Positions 35,696-44,323 of a DNA stretch of 64,000 nt are shown here, in pieces. A program made the position numbers and the translations under genes. The stretch covers positions 310,001 to 374,000 of the forward strand of contig CAWDZA010000015.1 of assembly GCA_963806635.1 (NCBI GenBank), in the 5' to 3' direction. This stretch comes from CAVVEQ01 sp963806635. Lineage in GTDB: Bacteria > Chloroflexota > Anaerolineae > Anaerolineales > Anaerolineaceae. Below the pieces are notes generated by a model that worked only from the letters and a program-made list of their open reading frames with translations, searched no databases and was not told where the DNA came from. Each line of letters begins with the position of its first letter. Position 1 is the first letter of the stretch.

Positions 35696-35757
35696 AACTT
35701 CTCTCCGTGATGATTATAAGTGGTTTCGAGGGATTTATAAAAATAGGAGAAATAAGA

Positions 35758-35786
35758 TTGTAATAGTCATAATAAATTGCTATAAT
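35758..35786 (+). promoter_or_regulatory. sigma-70 type promoter for the small lipoprotein
   Basis: TTGTAA (35758-35763), 17-base spacer ending TTGC, perfect TATAAT (35781-35786), which also makes a TGC-extended -10. The ATG is at 35818, with GAGGAG upstream. Confidence 0.6.
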
Positions 35787-35817
35787 CTATTCATACCATC
35801 TTCATGAGGAGAAAAAA

Positions 35818-36204
35818 ATGACGAAAAAATTATTGACAGTATCTTTTCTGGTTGTATTCATCGCAGTGGCGCTGGCAGGCTGCAAGAGCCTGGGGGATAT
35901 CAGCGATTCTGGCAATCAATTTATGACCGCGCTAAAAAACCAGGACTACACGGCGAGTTATGCCATGCTCACGCCTGCGCTTCAGAATGAGCTGGGTGGT
36001 GCGGACGGCTGGAAAGCTTTCGCGGAACCCCGGAATTTTGAGGATTGGAAATTTTCCTCCAACCAGGTCGAGAATGATCAGGGTCAGCTGGATGGGGAGG
36101 CGACCCTAGGCACTGAGATCTACAACATCAGCCTGGTCTTACAAAATGTGGATAGCCAGTGGAAAGTGGCCGGCATCGATATCACCTTCAAAGAAAATAA
36201 GTAA
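35818..36204 (+). CDS. putative lipoprotein, DUF3887/DUF4878-like
   Basis: 128 residues. The signal sequence ends in a lipobox (VALAGCKS), so the mature protein would be lipid-anchored at Cys. The remainder (FMTALKNQDYTASYAMLTPALQ, then QWKVAGIDITF) resembles the small NTF2-like cone fold of DUF3887/DUF4864-type exported proteins. Own promoter and terminator, so monocistronic. Function unknown. Confidence 0.75.
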   Translation: MTKKLLTVSFLVVFIAVALAGCKSLGDISDSGNQFMTALKNQDYTASYAMLTPALQNELGGADGWKAFAEPRNFEDWKFSSNQVENDQGQLDGEATLGTEIYNISLVLQNVDSQWKVAGIDITFKENK

Positions 36205-36220
36205 ACAATATTGAGTTTTG

Positions 36221-36251
36221 AAAACTCCCCTCTGTAATGAAGGGGAGTTTT
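36221..36251 (+). terminator. Rho-independent terminator
   Basis: 10-bp stem AAAACTCCCC / GGGGAGTTTT after the small lipoprotein gene, with T residues in the 3' arm. Confidence 0.75.
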
Positions 36252-36330
36252 GTCATTAATGGCTCTGGGTGGAATAAATATTGCACCATTTCAGGTATGA
36301 TTTTTGTAATTTTTCCCCAGGAGGAAGCCC

Positions 36331-37395
36331 GTGGCTTATACACCCGGAGTTGACGTTTCGCGTTACCAGGGCGAGATCGACTGGAAAAAGGTGGCTGCGG
36401 CAGGGTATAAATTTGCCGCCATCCGGGCAACGGTGGGCGATTTTTACACTGATCCCCGCTTCTACACAAACTGGACGAACGCCAAAAAAGCGGGTTTTCT
36501 TGTAGTGGCCTACCATGTAGTGGTTCCCTATAACTACGGTGATAAACAGATTCACCGCTATAAGGACGTTCTGGACGGCAGGGAAAATGATCTACCCGTG
36601 GTCCTGGATATTGAACGCCACGACAATATGTCCGATGCAGCCGTCACGCACTGCATTAAAGACTGCATCGCTGATGTGGTCCTTCACTTCAAACGAAAAC
36701 CGTTGATCTACACCGCTCGCTATTTTTGGAAGGATCACGTTCTTCCCTCCTCGGATTGGGCGAAATATGATCTCTGGGTTGCAAGTTATACAACAGGCGC
36801 ACCAATTATGCCGCCAGGATGGACAACCTGGAAGATCTGGCAATATTCAGGTACCGGGAAGGTGCCTGGGGTTTCGGGGGATTGCGACGTGAATTGGTTT
36901 CAGGGAACTTATTCGGATCTGATCAACTACGCTGGTCATAAACCGACCCCACCGGAGCAACCGACCGGCATGAAGGCTAAAGTGCTCCGGGAAACACTGA
37001 ACGTACGCTCGGGACCGGGGATAGAAAACAAGATCTTGACCACTCTGAAAAAAGATGCCGAAATATATTTCACTGATGTGGGCGGCAAGGACGTGTGGGT
37101 GCAGAGCGCGCCAGGCAAATGGTCCGCCCAATTTTACGGCGGGATTAAATACTTGGAGATACTGCCGGTAGAAAAAGGCAGCCAGGTGATCAAAGCCAAA
37201 GTGCTGGTGGATGTGCTGAACATTCGCACCGGGCCAGCGATCACATATCCCATCTCAGGTACCTTGAAAAAAGGCGATACCATCACCCTCACCGATATTT
37301 CCGGTAAGGATGCATGGGTTCAAATAGATGTGGGTCAATGGGTGGCGCATACCACGGGCGGCGTCATCTACCTGGATATTTTCCCTTGGGGATAA
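36331..37395 (+). CDS. GH25 lysozyme with two SH3b domains
   Basis: 354 residues starting GTG (AGGAGGA upstream). GH25 muramidase domain at about 1-205: GVDVSRYQGEIDWKKV, VVAYHVV, LPVVLDIE (catalytic Asp/Glu), WVASY and KIWQYSGTGKVPGVSGDCDVNWF. Two bacterial SH3 repeats follow (AKVLRETLNVRSGPG and AKVLVDVLNIRTGPA). It cleaves the beta-1,4 MurNAc-GlcNAc bond of peptidoglycan. No N-terminal signal peptide is visible, as in phage endolysins or proteins exported by another route. No phage genes adjoin it. The plus-strand terminator at 37409-37440 ends its transcript. Confidence 0.9.
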   Translation: MAYTPGVDVSRYQGEIDWKKVAAAGYKFAAIRATVGDFYTDPRFYTNWTNAKKAGFLVVAYHVVVPYNYGDKQIHRYKDVLDGRENDLPVVLDIERHDNMSDAAVTHCIKDCIADVVLHFKRKPLIYTARYFWKDHVLPSSDWAKYDLWVASYTTGAPIMPPGWTTWKIWQYSGTGKVPGVSGDCDVNWFQGTYSDLINYAGHKPTPPEQPTGMKAKVLRETLNVRSGPGIENKILTTLKKDAEIYFTDVGGKDVWVQSAPGKWSAQFYGGIKYLEILPVEKGSQVIKAKVLVDVLNIRTGPAITYPISGTLKKGDTITLTDISGKDAWVQIDVGQWVAHTTGGVIYLDIFPWG

Positions 37396-37408
37396 GAACC
37401 GACGCAAC

Positions 37409-37440
37409 AGCCGGGGAGGCGCACACCTCCCCGGCTTTTT
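37409..37440 (+). terminator. Rho-independent terminator
   Basis: 11-bp perfect stem AGCCGGGGAGG / CCTCCCCGGCT, 6-base loop, then TTTT. Directly follows the lysozyme gene. Confidence 0.85.
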
Positions 37441-37761
37441 TATCTCCCCAATCTACTTGTATGACAATAAAGTGATGGAAATCGTCCGGGAATGTGCTGA
37501 ATATAATTGTTTTGATATTTCGGTTATGCTATGATGGATTGGTTGGAGAATCGAAATTTCAGTGAACGGGTTCATATAATAGGCATTATGAAAGAACGCT
37601 CAACCCGGATATGGAGGTTTGCCAAGGCGAACATACCTGCCCCAAGAAATACTTTTTACCTAATTCGTATGGTATCAAGGTTCTGATCGTACCAGATCTT
37701 CTTTTTCCCATTTTGCTCTCCATCGAGTGAAATGGAGATTTCAGACAAGACAGGATTTCAT
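37441..37761 (+). other. 321-base non-coding region with promoter and long leader of the molybdenum hydroxylase operon
   Basis: No convincing gene. A promoter (37507-37535) would give a leader of about 220 bases. Within it are possible small hairpins, for example GTTTGC-CAAG-GCGAAC near 37616-37632 and TCTG/CCAGA near 37681-37696. I compared it by eye with purine, THF and Moco riboswitch consensus and could not make a match, so no class is assigned. Confidence 0.4.
37507..37535 (+). promoter_or_regulatory. sigma-70 type promoter for the molybdenum hydroxylase operon
   Basis: TTGTTT (37507-37512), 17-base spacer ending in TGC, TATGAT (37530-37535). The transcript would start near 37542, about 220 bases before the first gene. 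Confidence 0.5.
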
Positions 37762-38655
37762 ATGAACAATTCCCATCCTGCACTTCCCGAATTCGAGTAT
37801 TTGATCCCTGCCTCGCTTAATGAAGCGAGTCAATTCCTTGCCAGCCACGCAACCGAGGCGCGGCCATTCATGGGCGGAACGGATTGCCTGGTGCGCATGC
37901 GCGACGGCCTGCTTCCCATGAAAACCATGGTGGATGTGAAACCCCTGGAGGGCATGAAGGAAATCAAGTTTGATGCGGCCAAGGGTTTGACTATCGGCGC
38001 TGCGGTGCCAATGAACACAGTCGCAAGGCACCCGGATGTACGCAAGCATTACCCCCTGCTTGCCCAGGCGGCGGAGACTGTAGCCAGCTATCAATTGCGT
38101 TCACGAGCCACAATTTGCGGCAATATCTGCAATGCTTCGCCAGCTGGCGATACCATCGGCGCCTGCATCACCATGGGCGGTGTTTTAACCGTACACGGCG
38201 TGGGGGGGTTCCGGCAGGAGCCGCTCTCCAAATTCTTCCTTGGACCGGGGAAAACCGTCCTGATTCCAGGAGATATCGTCACTTCCATCACATTACCGTT
38301 GCTCCCGAATAAATCAGCCGGGAAGTACCGCAAACTGGGACGCAACACACTCAGCGACCTTTCGATCGTCGGTGTGACGGTATTCGGTTATGTGGATACA
38401 ACTGCCGCTTCGGGGTTCCGCTTCAAACTGGCCCTGGCTTCGGTCGCGCCGGTACCTTTTGTCCCGGTAAAAGCCGAGGAAATTCTGGCTGGTATAGCGA
38501 TCACCGCTGAAACCATCCAGGAAGCTGGGCAGGCTGCCATGGATGCGGTAACCCCCATCGATGACGTTCGCGGTTCCGCACGGTACCGCAAGTACATGGT
38601 GCGCAACCTGTTGATCGAAACCGTCACGGAAGTCTGGAAACAACTCGCCAGGTAA
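37762..38655 (+). CDS. molybdenum hydroxylase FAD-binding subunit (CoxM/XdhB type)
   Basis: 297 residues from ATG at 37762; an upstream ATG at 37732 would add ten residues without family support. FAD-binding motifs RPFMGGTDCLVRMRDG and SRATICGNICNASPAGDT are those of the CoxM/XdhB medium subunit, which carries electrons from the Fe-S subunit to NAD or another acceptor. First of three subunit genes in the order FAD, Fe-S, Mo. Confidence 0.9.
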   Translation: MNNSHPALPEFEYLIPASLNEASQFLASHATEARPFMGGTDCLVRMRDGLLPMKTMVDVKPLEGMKEIKFDAAKGLTIGAAVPMNTVARHPDVRKHYPLLAQAAETVASYQLRSRATICGNICNASPAGDTIGACITMGGVLTVHGVGGFRQEPLSKFFLGPGKTVLIPGDIVTSITLPLLPNKSAGKYRKLGRNTLSDLSIVGVTVFGYVDTTAASGFRFKLALASVAPVPFVPVKAEEILAGIAITAETIQEAGQAAMDAVTPIDDVRGSARYRKYMVRNLLIETVTEVWKQLAR

Positions 38656-38699
38656 GGGCGGAAGCTCCTTCCGAACCTAAACTGATATTGGAGGATTTC

Positions 38700-39173
38700 A
38701 TGGGATATCACCGAATTTTATTAACAGTGAATGGAACCAAAGAGCAGGTTGATGTTCCCTCGAACATGACCCTGTTGCGAATGCTGCGGGAAAAACTTGC
38801 CCTCACCGGCACAAAAAACGGCTGCGCAGCCGGGGAGTGCGGCGCGTGCACGGTGATGATGAACGGCGAACCGGTCAATAGCTGTATGGTGCTGGCCGCG
38901 GAATGCGATGGAGCCGAGATCATCACCGTGGAAGGTCTGGCCAAGGATCATCAACTCGACCCGATTCAGGAGATGATGATGGAAGCTGGTGGAGTTCAAT
39001 GCGGTTTCTGCACTCCAGGGATTCTGATCACCGCCCGGGCGCTGCTGAACCGCAACCCCAACCCGAACGACGCTGAGATTCGCGAAGCGCTGGTGGGCAA
39101 CCTGTGCCGCTGCACGGGGTATTTCCGGATCATTGACGCGGTTAAAAAAGCCGCGCATGCGGAAGCGAGGTAA
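38700..39173 (+). CDS. molybdenum hydroxylase [2Fe-2S] subunit (CoxS/XdhC type)
   Basis: 157 residues. Two [2Fe-2S] sites: plant-type CAAGECGACTV with a later Cys in NSC, and the helical-domain pair CGFCTPG and CRCTGY. ATG at 38700 follows GGAGGATTTC. Transfers electrons between the molybdenum cofactor and FAD. The stop is two bases before the large subunit start. Confidence 0.93.
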   Translation: MGYHRILLTVNGTKEQVDVPSNMTLLRMLREKLALTGTKNGCAAGECGACTVMMNGEPVNSCMVLAAECDGAEIITVEGLAKDHQLDPIQEMMMEAGGVQCGFCTPGILITARALLNRNPNPNDAEIREALVGNLCRCTGYFRIIDAVKKAAHAEAR

Positions 39174-39175
39174 AA

Positions 39176-41530
39176 ATGACGCCTAAAACATCAGACAACC
39201 CGATTGCCCCGGTAGGTGAAAGCGTCACCCGCCTGGATGCGCGCGCCAAGGTTACCGGCAGCGCGACCTATGCCGATGACTTCCAGTTTGGACCCGGGCT
39301 TCTGCACGCCCGCGCGTTGCGCAGTCCGCATCCGATGGCATTAATAAAAAAGATTGATACAAGCGAAGCTGAAGCCATACCGGGCGTAAAAGGGATTGTA
39401 ACCGGCAAAGATTTTGATGGCATGATGGGACTCTATCTGGCAGACCGTTATATCTTGTGCCGTGACCGGGTGCGTTATGTTGGCGACCCGGTGGCAGTGG
39501 TGGCTGCGGATACGGTTGAGATCGCAGAAGAAGCGGTCAAAAAGATTAAAGTGGAATATGAAGTTCTTCCGCCGGTTTTAGATCCAGAAGAAGGGATCAA
39601 GCCAACAGCTACAGTTGTTCATCCTGATCTTGGAAATTATACCTACCCCAATTTTATCTTTCCCGAACCAGGTACCAATATTGCCAATCGTTTTAAGGTT
39701 CGCAAGGGAGATGTGGATGAAGGTTTCAAGAAATGCGCTGCCATCGTGGAACGGAAATACAAGGTCCCTCACATCCAGCACGTTCCCATCGAACCACACG
39801 TCTCTGTAGCCAAATGGGATGAGGATGGTCATGTCACGCTTTGGACAAGCTCTCAATCTCCTTTCGCGCAGCGCAATATGATCGCAAAGGCCTTGCATGT
39901 TTCCCAGGGTTCCATCGAAGTGATCGCACCTTATGTTGGCGGTGGATTTGGGTCCAAGGCTGGCGTGAGTATGGAGAACCTGGCTGTTGTTGTAGCAAGC
40001 AAGGTAAAGGGACGACCGGTGAAGCTGGTGCTCACCCGCGAGGAGGAATTCTACGCCTCGTTCTGCCGGCAGGGTTTGGTGGCGCAATATAAAATGGGCT
40101 GCGATAAAGATGGCAATTTGATCGCTGTGGATAACAAATATTTTTGGGACGCCGGCGCCTACACCGAATACGGGGTAAATATCACCCGCGCCAGCGGCTA
40201 TTCCAGCACTGGTCCTTACCGCGTACCCAATGTCCGTGTGGATAGCTTGTGTGTTTACACCAACCACCCGGTGGGCGGTCCGATGCGCGGATTCGGCATG
40301 CCTGAGATCCATGTGGGTCTGGAGCAATGCATGGATGACCTGGCACACGAGATCGGCATGGACCCGTATGAATTCCGCAAGAAGAACTGCGTGAAGGACG
40401 GCGATATCATCGTCACCGGCATGAAGATGCACCCGACTGGTTTGTCGAAATGCATCGATGAGGTAGCCAAAGCGATTGAGTGGGGCAAAAAGGAACAGCC
40501 TACCGGGCCAAACAAACGTCGCGGTAAAGGCATGGCCATCATGTGGAAAGCCCCCGCCATGCCGCCCAACCCCGGGTCGAGCGCGGAGGTGAAATTCAAC
40601 GAGGATGCCACCGTGGATGTGGCTATCGGCGGGCAGGAGTTGGGGCAGGGTACCTTTACGGTTATGGCTCAGATGGTCGCCTCCGCATTGGGAATTCCCT
40701 ACGAATGGGTGCGTATCTCCACGCCCATCGATACCAAGTTCAGCCCGTACGAGTGGCAGACAGTTGCTTCACGGCTCACCTGGTCGATGGGTAACGCCGT
40801 GCGGCTGGCTGCGCTGGATGCCCGCAAGCAGATCATTGACCTGGTCTCCAAAGCTTGGAACGAGGATCCGGATAACCTGGATATTCGCAACGGGGTGGTC
40901 GTTTCCTATAAGACCGAGGAAACCCTCCCATTGAAGGATATTGTGATCTACGGGATACCCAAGGAGAATTTTAACGGCTGGATGGGCGGACCGATCGTGG
41001 GGCGGGGGAGCTTTATGCCCACGTACGTCACCGGGTTGGATAAGGACACCGGCCAGGGCGAGCGCGCCGTGGTGCACTATACCACCGGCTGCCAGGCGGT
41101 TGACCTGGAAGTGGATTTGGAAACCGGGAAGCTGGATATCCTCAAGGCAGTCAGTGCGTTTGATGTCGGGAAGGCCATCAACCCTGAGTTGGTGAAGGGG
41201 CAGATGGAAGGCGGGTTCGTGATGGGCATGTCCACGGGTTATTTCGAAGCCATGCGCCTTAAGGGCGGCGTGATGCAGAACCCCAGTTTTGTGGATTACC
41301 GCATCGCCACCAGCACGGATGTCCCCCAGAAGGTGGAATCCATAATTGTTGAAGTTGCCCAGGATGACGGCCCCTGGGGGGCACGCGGGATCGGTGAACA
41401 CTCCATGGTCCCGACCGTCCCCGCCATCGCCAACGCCATTTTTGATGCCATCAAGATCCGCGTAGGGGATCCTCCCTTCAGTGCGGAGAAAGTCTTCCTG
41501 GCAATGGTGGATGCCGGTATCGTAAAATGA
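39176..41530 (+). CDS. xanthine dehydrogenase-type molybdopterin-binding large subunit
   Basis: 784 residues. Two-domain Mo hydroxylase: the N-terminal (aldehyde oxidase hammerhead) part begins with RLDARAKVTGSATYADDF; Mo-cofactor motifs GGGFGSKAG, PMRGFGMPE, GGQELGQG and GARGIGEHS follow, the last holding the essential Glu. The active-site loop PMRGFG is the xanthine dehydrogenase form, not the AYRCSFR of CO dehydrogenase. The three-subunit enzyme hydroxylates an N-heterocycle or aldehyde using water; the substrate is not decided by sequence here. The cofactor must be inserted by factors (XdhC-type chaperone) not found in the window. Followed by a terminator and a cyclase-family gene. Confidence 0.9.
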   Translation: MTPKTSDNPIAPVGESVTRLDARAKVTGSATYADDFQFGPGLLHARALRSPHPMALIKKIDTSEAEAIPGVKGIVTGKDFDGMMGLYLADRYILCRDRVRYVGDPVAVVAADTVEIAEEAVKKIKVEYEVLPPVLDPEEGIKPTATVVHPDLGNYTYPNFIFPEPGTNIANRFKVRKGDVDEGFKKCAAIVERKYKVPHIQHVPIEPHVSVAKWDEDGHVTLWTSSQSPFAQRNMIAKALHVSQGSIEVIAPYVGGGFGSKAGVSMENLAVVVASKVKGRPVKLVLTREEEFYASFCRQGLVAQYKMGCDKDGNLIAVDNKYFWDAGAYTEYGVNITRASGYSSTGPYRVPNVRVDSLCVYTNHPVGGPMRGFGMPEIHVGLEQCMDDLAHEIGMDPYEFRKKNCVKDGDIIVTGMKMHPTGLSKCIDEVAKAIEWGKKEQPTGPNKRRGKGMAIMWKAPAMPPNPGSSAEVKFNEDATVDVAIGGQELGQGTFTVMAQMVASALGIPYEWVRISTPIDTKFSPYEWQTVASRLTWSMGNAVRLAALDARKQIIDLVSKAWNEDPDNLDIRNGVVVSYKTEETLPLKDIVIYGIPKENFNGWMGGPIVGRGSFMPTYVTGLDKDTGQGERAVVHYTTGCQAVDLEVDLETGKLDILKAVSAFDVGKAINPELVKGQMEGGFVMGMSTGYFEAMRLKGGVMQNPSFVDYRIATSTDVPQKVESIIVEVAQDDGPWGARGIGEHSMVPTVPAIANAIFDAIKIRVGDPPFSAEKVFLAMVDAGIVK

Positions 41531-41539
41531 TCGTTCAAC

Positions 41540-41569
41540 CTGTGCCGGGTTTTCCCGGCACAGGGTTTT
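41540..41569 (+). terminator. Rho-independent terminator
   Basis: 10-bp perfect stem CTGTGCCGGG / CCCGGCACAG with TTTT loop, followed by GGTTTTA. Partial read-through into the cyclase gene is possible. Confidence 0.75.
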
Positions 41570-41722
41570 ATTGCTCCATAACGTTGGCATGACAAACGGG
41601 TTACAAGACCTGAACAACATCACTTGAATTGTCAGACACATTTTCTTAAACTGGCACTGAAAGCTGTAACGAACAAGTAGATAAGAATCAACCAACAAAT
41701 TCTAGTAAAAGGAGAATGAGCT

Positions 41723-42604
41723 ATGAAACTGATCGACTTGACCATCCCGCTCGGCGTGGCGACCCCCCCCTGGCCAACCTACGAGCCCCTGCAGGTAAAA
41801 TATTTTAAACGTCTTGCCCCCAACGGCGCCAATGGTCAAATTGTGACCCATTCCAACCACCTGGGTACCCACCTGGATGGCGAGATCCATTTTTACACCG
41901 CCGGCAAGGATATTGCCGACCTGCAAATGGATTACCTGGTTCACGATGCCGCCATCGTAGACCTGAGCGATGTCTGCGGAGACTACGACGTCTACACCAG
42001 CAAAATGATCGAGGAACGGGTGGAAGTCAAGCAGGGTGATATCCTGGTGATCCATACCGGTTACCATCACTTTGGATGGGATCAACCCACCGCCGACGAA
42101 ATCCGCTACATGGTGAAGCATCCAGGTCCCGACCAGGAATTCGCGGACTGGGCTAAGAAGAAAAAACTACGCTGGATCGCGGTGGACTGCGGTTCGGCCG
42201 ATCACCCCATGAACACCATCATCCAGCAGTGGATGCCCCGCCAAGCCAAACAGGCGGAGAAGGTATTCCAGAAGAAATTCGGTAAAAGCCTGGGTGAGTT
42301 CTTCGATGATTCCAAATACCAGCTCATGCACATCGATCTATTCCCGGAATCGATCATCCATGCGGAATGCTTCGGTGGGGATATCGACCTGTTGGTGAAC
42401 CGGCGGGTGCAGGTTGGGTTCTTCCCCTGGCGATTCGTTGGCGGCGAATCCTGCATTGGTCGTGCGGTGGCCTTCGTGGACGACAAGGAATACGACGACC
42501 TGATGAAAAAGAAAGCCAAAATGCCCAAGACGAAATTTGGCGATGCCTACGATCCCAAACACGTCGAGAGCTTGAACAAATTATCCAAAGCCAACTTGGC
42601 TTAA
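41723..42604 (+). CDS. cyclase family protein (kynurenine formamidase/isatin hydrolase-like metal hydrolase)
   Basis: 293 residues. The metal-binding signature HLGTHLDGEIHF (H-x-G-T-H-x-D-x4-H) defines PF04199, which includes Mn- or Zn-dependent enzymes that open cyclic or N-formyl amides. ATG at 41723 follows AAAGGAGAATGAGCT. Position after the molybdenum hydroxylase suggests it hydrolyses the ring of the hydroxylated product; that is an inference. A GNAT-like gene follows after 23 bases. Confidence 0.85.
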   Translation: MKLIDLTIPLGVATPPWPTYEPLQVKYFKRLAPNGANGQIVTHSNHLGTHLDGEIHFYTAGKDIADLQMDYLVHDAAIVDLSDVCGDYDVYTSKMIEERVEVKQGDILVIHTGYHHFGWDQPTADEIRYMVKHPGPDQEFADWAKKKKLRWIAVDCGSADHPMNTIIQQWMPRQAKQAEKVFQKKFGKSLGEFFDDSKYQLMHIDLFPESIIHAECFGGDIDLLVNRRVQVGFFPWRFVGGESCIGRAVAFVDDKEYDDLMKKKAKMPKTKFGDAYDPKHVESLNKLSKANLA

Positions 42605-42627
42605 TACAAATTCAGGAGATTTACAAA

Positions 42628-43353
42628 ATGAAGTTCGATCTGCCAACCAAAGCATCCCAGGAAACCCTGGAAATCGATGCCCGCGAGGTGGAAGCCCTGT
42701 TGCAGGGTCCTTCCATGAAACTGAAACCCTTCCCCGGGGCGATGATCCCCCTGAAGGACGGGAAAACACTCTATATCCGCGAAGCCAAAATGGATGAGGT
42801 TCCCATGATGCTGGCGTACCTCAAGCGCTTTCTGGATGTGGATCATGATTTTTATGATATCGTCGGAGCCCGCGTCTACTCTGAAGTCCTCGGTTGGTAC
42901 CGTAAACGCCTGAAGGATCCCTATACCCTGGTGGGTCTGATCGATGGTCTTTGGGCTGGCTTTGCCAACGGCCGTCTCTTCAACGAGGATATCAATATCT
43001 CCCTGCACACCATGGCCCTCGTCCGTGGCGGGCGCATCGGCGCCGCCATGTATTATGCCAAAGCCTATTATGGCTTCGAGATCCTTGGCAACAAGGAATG
43101 GTGGGCCACTTACGAAAGCTATAACGGCTGGATGCGTTGGGGATTGGGGATGGCGCAGCCTTCCTATCCCTGGCCTGATCAGCAACACGAGCTGGGCGGG
43201 GCGAAGATCTACTACATCACCAAGAAGTACTGGGATAACATGGTTAAGGACTACGTCCGCCAGATGGTGGGTTCAGACCTTAATTTCAATGTCCCTGCGG
43301 ATGTGGTGAAGGCCAATGAGGTCATGCGCGCACCCGAGGAAATTTTAGTCTAA
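42628..43353 (+). CDS. GNAT-fold-like protein of unknown function
   Basis: 241 residues, ATG after TCAGGAGATTTACAAA. The middle of the protein (TLYIREAKMDEVPMMLAYL, TLVGLIDGLWAGFANGRLF, ISLHTMALVRGGRIGAAMYY) reads like the beta strands and motif A of a GNAT fold, although the R/Q-x-x-G-x-A/G acetyl-CoA loop is RGGRIGAAM, not fully canonical. It is aromatic-rich in the second half (NKEWWATYESYNGWMRWG). Probably cotranscribed with the cyclase gene. Substrate and even catalytic activity are unknown. Confidence 0.5.
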   Translation: MKFDLPTKASQETLEIDAREVEALLQGPSMKLKPFPGAMIPLKDGKTLYIREAKMDEVPMMLAYLKRFLDVDHDFYDIVGARVYSEVLGWYRKRLKDPYTLVGLIDGLWAGFANGRLFNEDINISLHTMALVRGGRIGAAMYYAKAYYGFEILGNKEWWATYESYNGWMRWGLGMAQPSYPWPDQQHELGGAKIYYITKKYWDNMVKDYVRQMVGSDLNFNVPADVVKANEVMRAPEEILV

Positions 43354-43370
43354 CTATTCTGTGCTGCCTG

Positions 43371-43398
43371 AAGGGCGTGGTCATCCACGCCCTTTTTT
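43371..43398 (+). terminator. Rho-independent terminator
   Basis: 10-bp stem AAGGGCGTGG / CCACGCCCTT, 4-base loop, run of six T. Ends the cyclase/GNAT-like transcript; its 3' edge touches the convergent DUF2877 stop. Confidence 0.85.
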
Positions 43399-44269
43399 AG
43401 TTAATCGCCAAAGCCATTCCCGCAAATGCATCCATCCCTGACGAGCTGCCGAAGGAAATGAGCATTTCAGTTGTTTTTTCGGGAGAGGGATCACCAGTGA
43501 AGACGGAATCTAATGCAAGAATAAGGCGCTCGTCGGCTTCCCCCTCTGCCGCGATCTCGATCAGGTTCGCAGACAGGGTGGTTGTCTTCACGGCGGCGAA
43601 TGAAATTATTGAGGAATTCAACGCCTGGAGAGTGTCGGTTGTCCAACTGCGGGGGTTCCAGCGGTTCACGGCGAGGAGATACCCGCAGATTAGGTCATCA
43701 CCGGATGGGGTGAGACCGGAGCCTTCTCCGATGAATCCTTTAAGCGTTGCCTGGACGAGATCGTGTTGATTATTTTGAGTGACGAGCGATAAGGATCGAA
43801 ACCTGGTTACAGTATTTGGCGCATCGACAGTAGAGGGACAGTCCCTGAGATAATCATGCAGCGCTGAGGCGTATCTTGAAGGATTCTTTTTTTTCAGCAT
43901 CGCCGCAGTGATCGCCTCCAATATCTGTTTTTGTTCAGTGAAATCAAGGTGATATGGAGGTTTGGCCGCAACCGCATGGACCTGATCAATCGGAATTTGA
44001 ATTCGTACCTGGCGAATGGGAAAGACAATACAAGCTTTTCCCATGGACACTACTTCGTTGAGGGCAACATCGTGCAAAGGTGGAGGGAAGGGTTGCAGGC
44101 TGACGTTGAGCGGATTGAGGAAGCGTTCAGAAGAAAGGAATACGATCCGATTGAATTCTGTGCGGATAAAGATACCCCGGGAGGTGTTTCCGATCACTTC
44201 ACCAGACTGGTAAATGGTTGAATCACGGTAGGCTTTCTGTCCGCAACCGGTGGCGAAAAATTCTCTCAT
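43397..44269 (-). CDS. DUF2877 protein (AllH-like)
   Basis: 290 residues. The C-terminal GEGSGLTPSGDDLICGYLLAV is the conserved core of DUF2877. In the enteric allantoin pathway the DUF2877 protein AllH, together with AllF and AllG, forms oxamate carbamoyltransferase. AllF/AllG (FdrA, YlbE-type) genes are not in this window. It converges on the molybdenum hydroxylase block, which supports a link to purine or other N-heterocycle breakdown, but the protein may also have an independent role. Confidence 0.75.
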   Translation of the reverse strand: MREFFATGCGQKAYRDSTIYQSGEVIGNTSRGIFIRTEFNRIVFLSSERFLNPLNVSLQPFPPPLHDVALNEVVSMGKACIVFPIRQVRIQIPIDQVHAVAAKPPYHLDFTEQKQILEAITAAMLKKKNPSRYASALHDYLRDCPSTVDAPNTVTRFRSLSLVTQNNQHDLVQATLKGFIGEGSGLTPSGDDLICGYLLAVNRWNPRSWTTDTLQALNSSIISFAAVKTTTLSANLIEIAAEGEADERLILALDSVFTGDPSPEKTTEMLISFGSSSGMDAFAGMALAIN

Positions 44270-44290
44270 ATCTGAATTCGAAAATCAAAG

Positions 44291-44316
44291 AAAAACCGGA
44301 GGTTCTCCTCCGGTTT
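44291..44316 (-). terminator. Rho-independent terminator
   Basis: 10-bp stem AAACCGGAGG / CCTCCGGTTT with a 4-base loop; on the minus strand followed by TTTTTCTTTGATTTT. Ends the Ig-domain lipoprotein transcript. Confidence 0.8.
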
Positions 44317-44323
44317 GATTCAC

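Noticed and set aside
37600..37660. Purine riboswitch in the leader of the molybdenum hydroxylase operon
   Set aside because: GGATATGG is present but the junction and kissing-loop elements of the class could not be found in order.
39176..41530. Aerobic CO dehydrogenase large subunit
   Set aside because: The active-site loop lacks AYRCSFR; it is the PMRGFG form of xanthine dehydrogenase-type enzymes.
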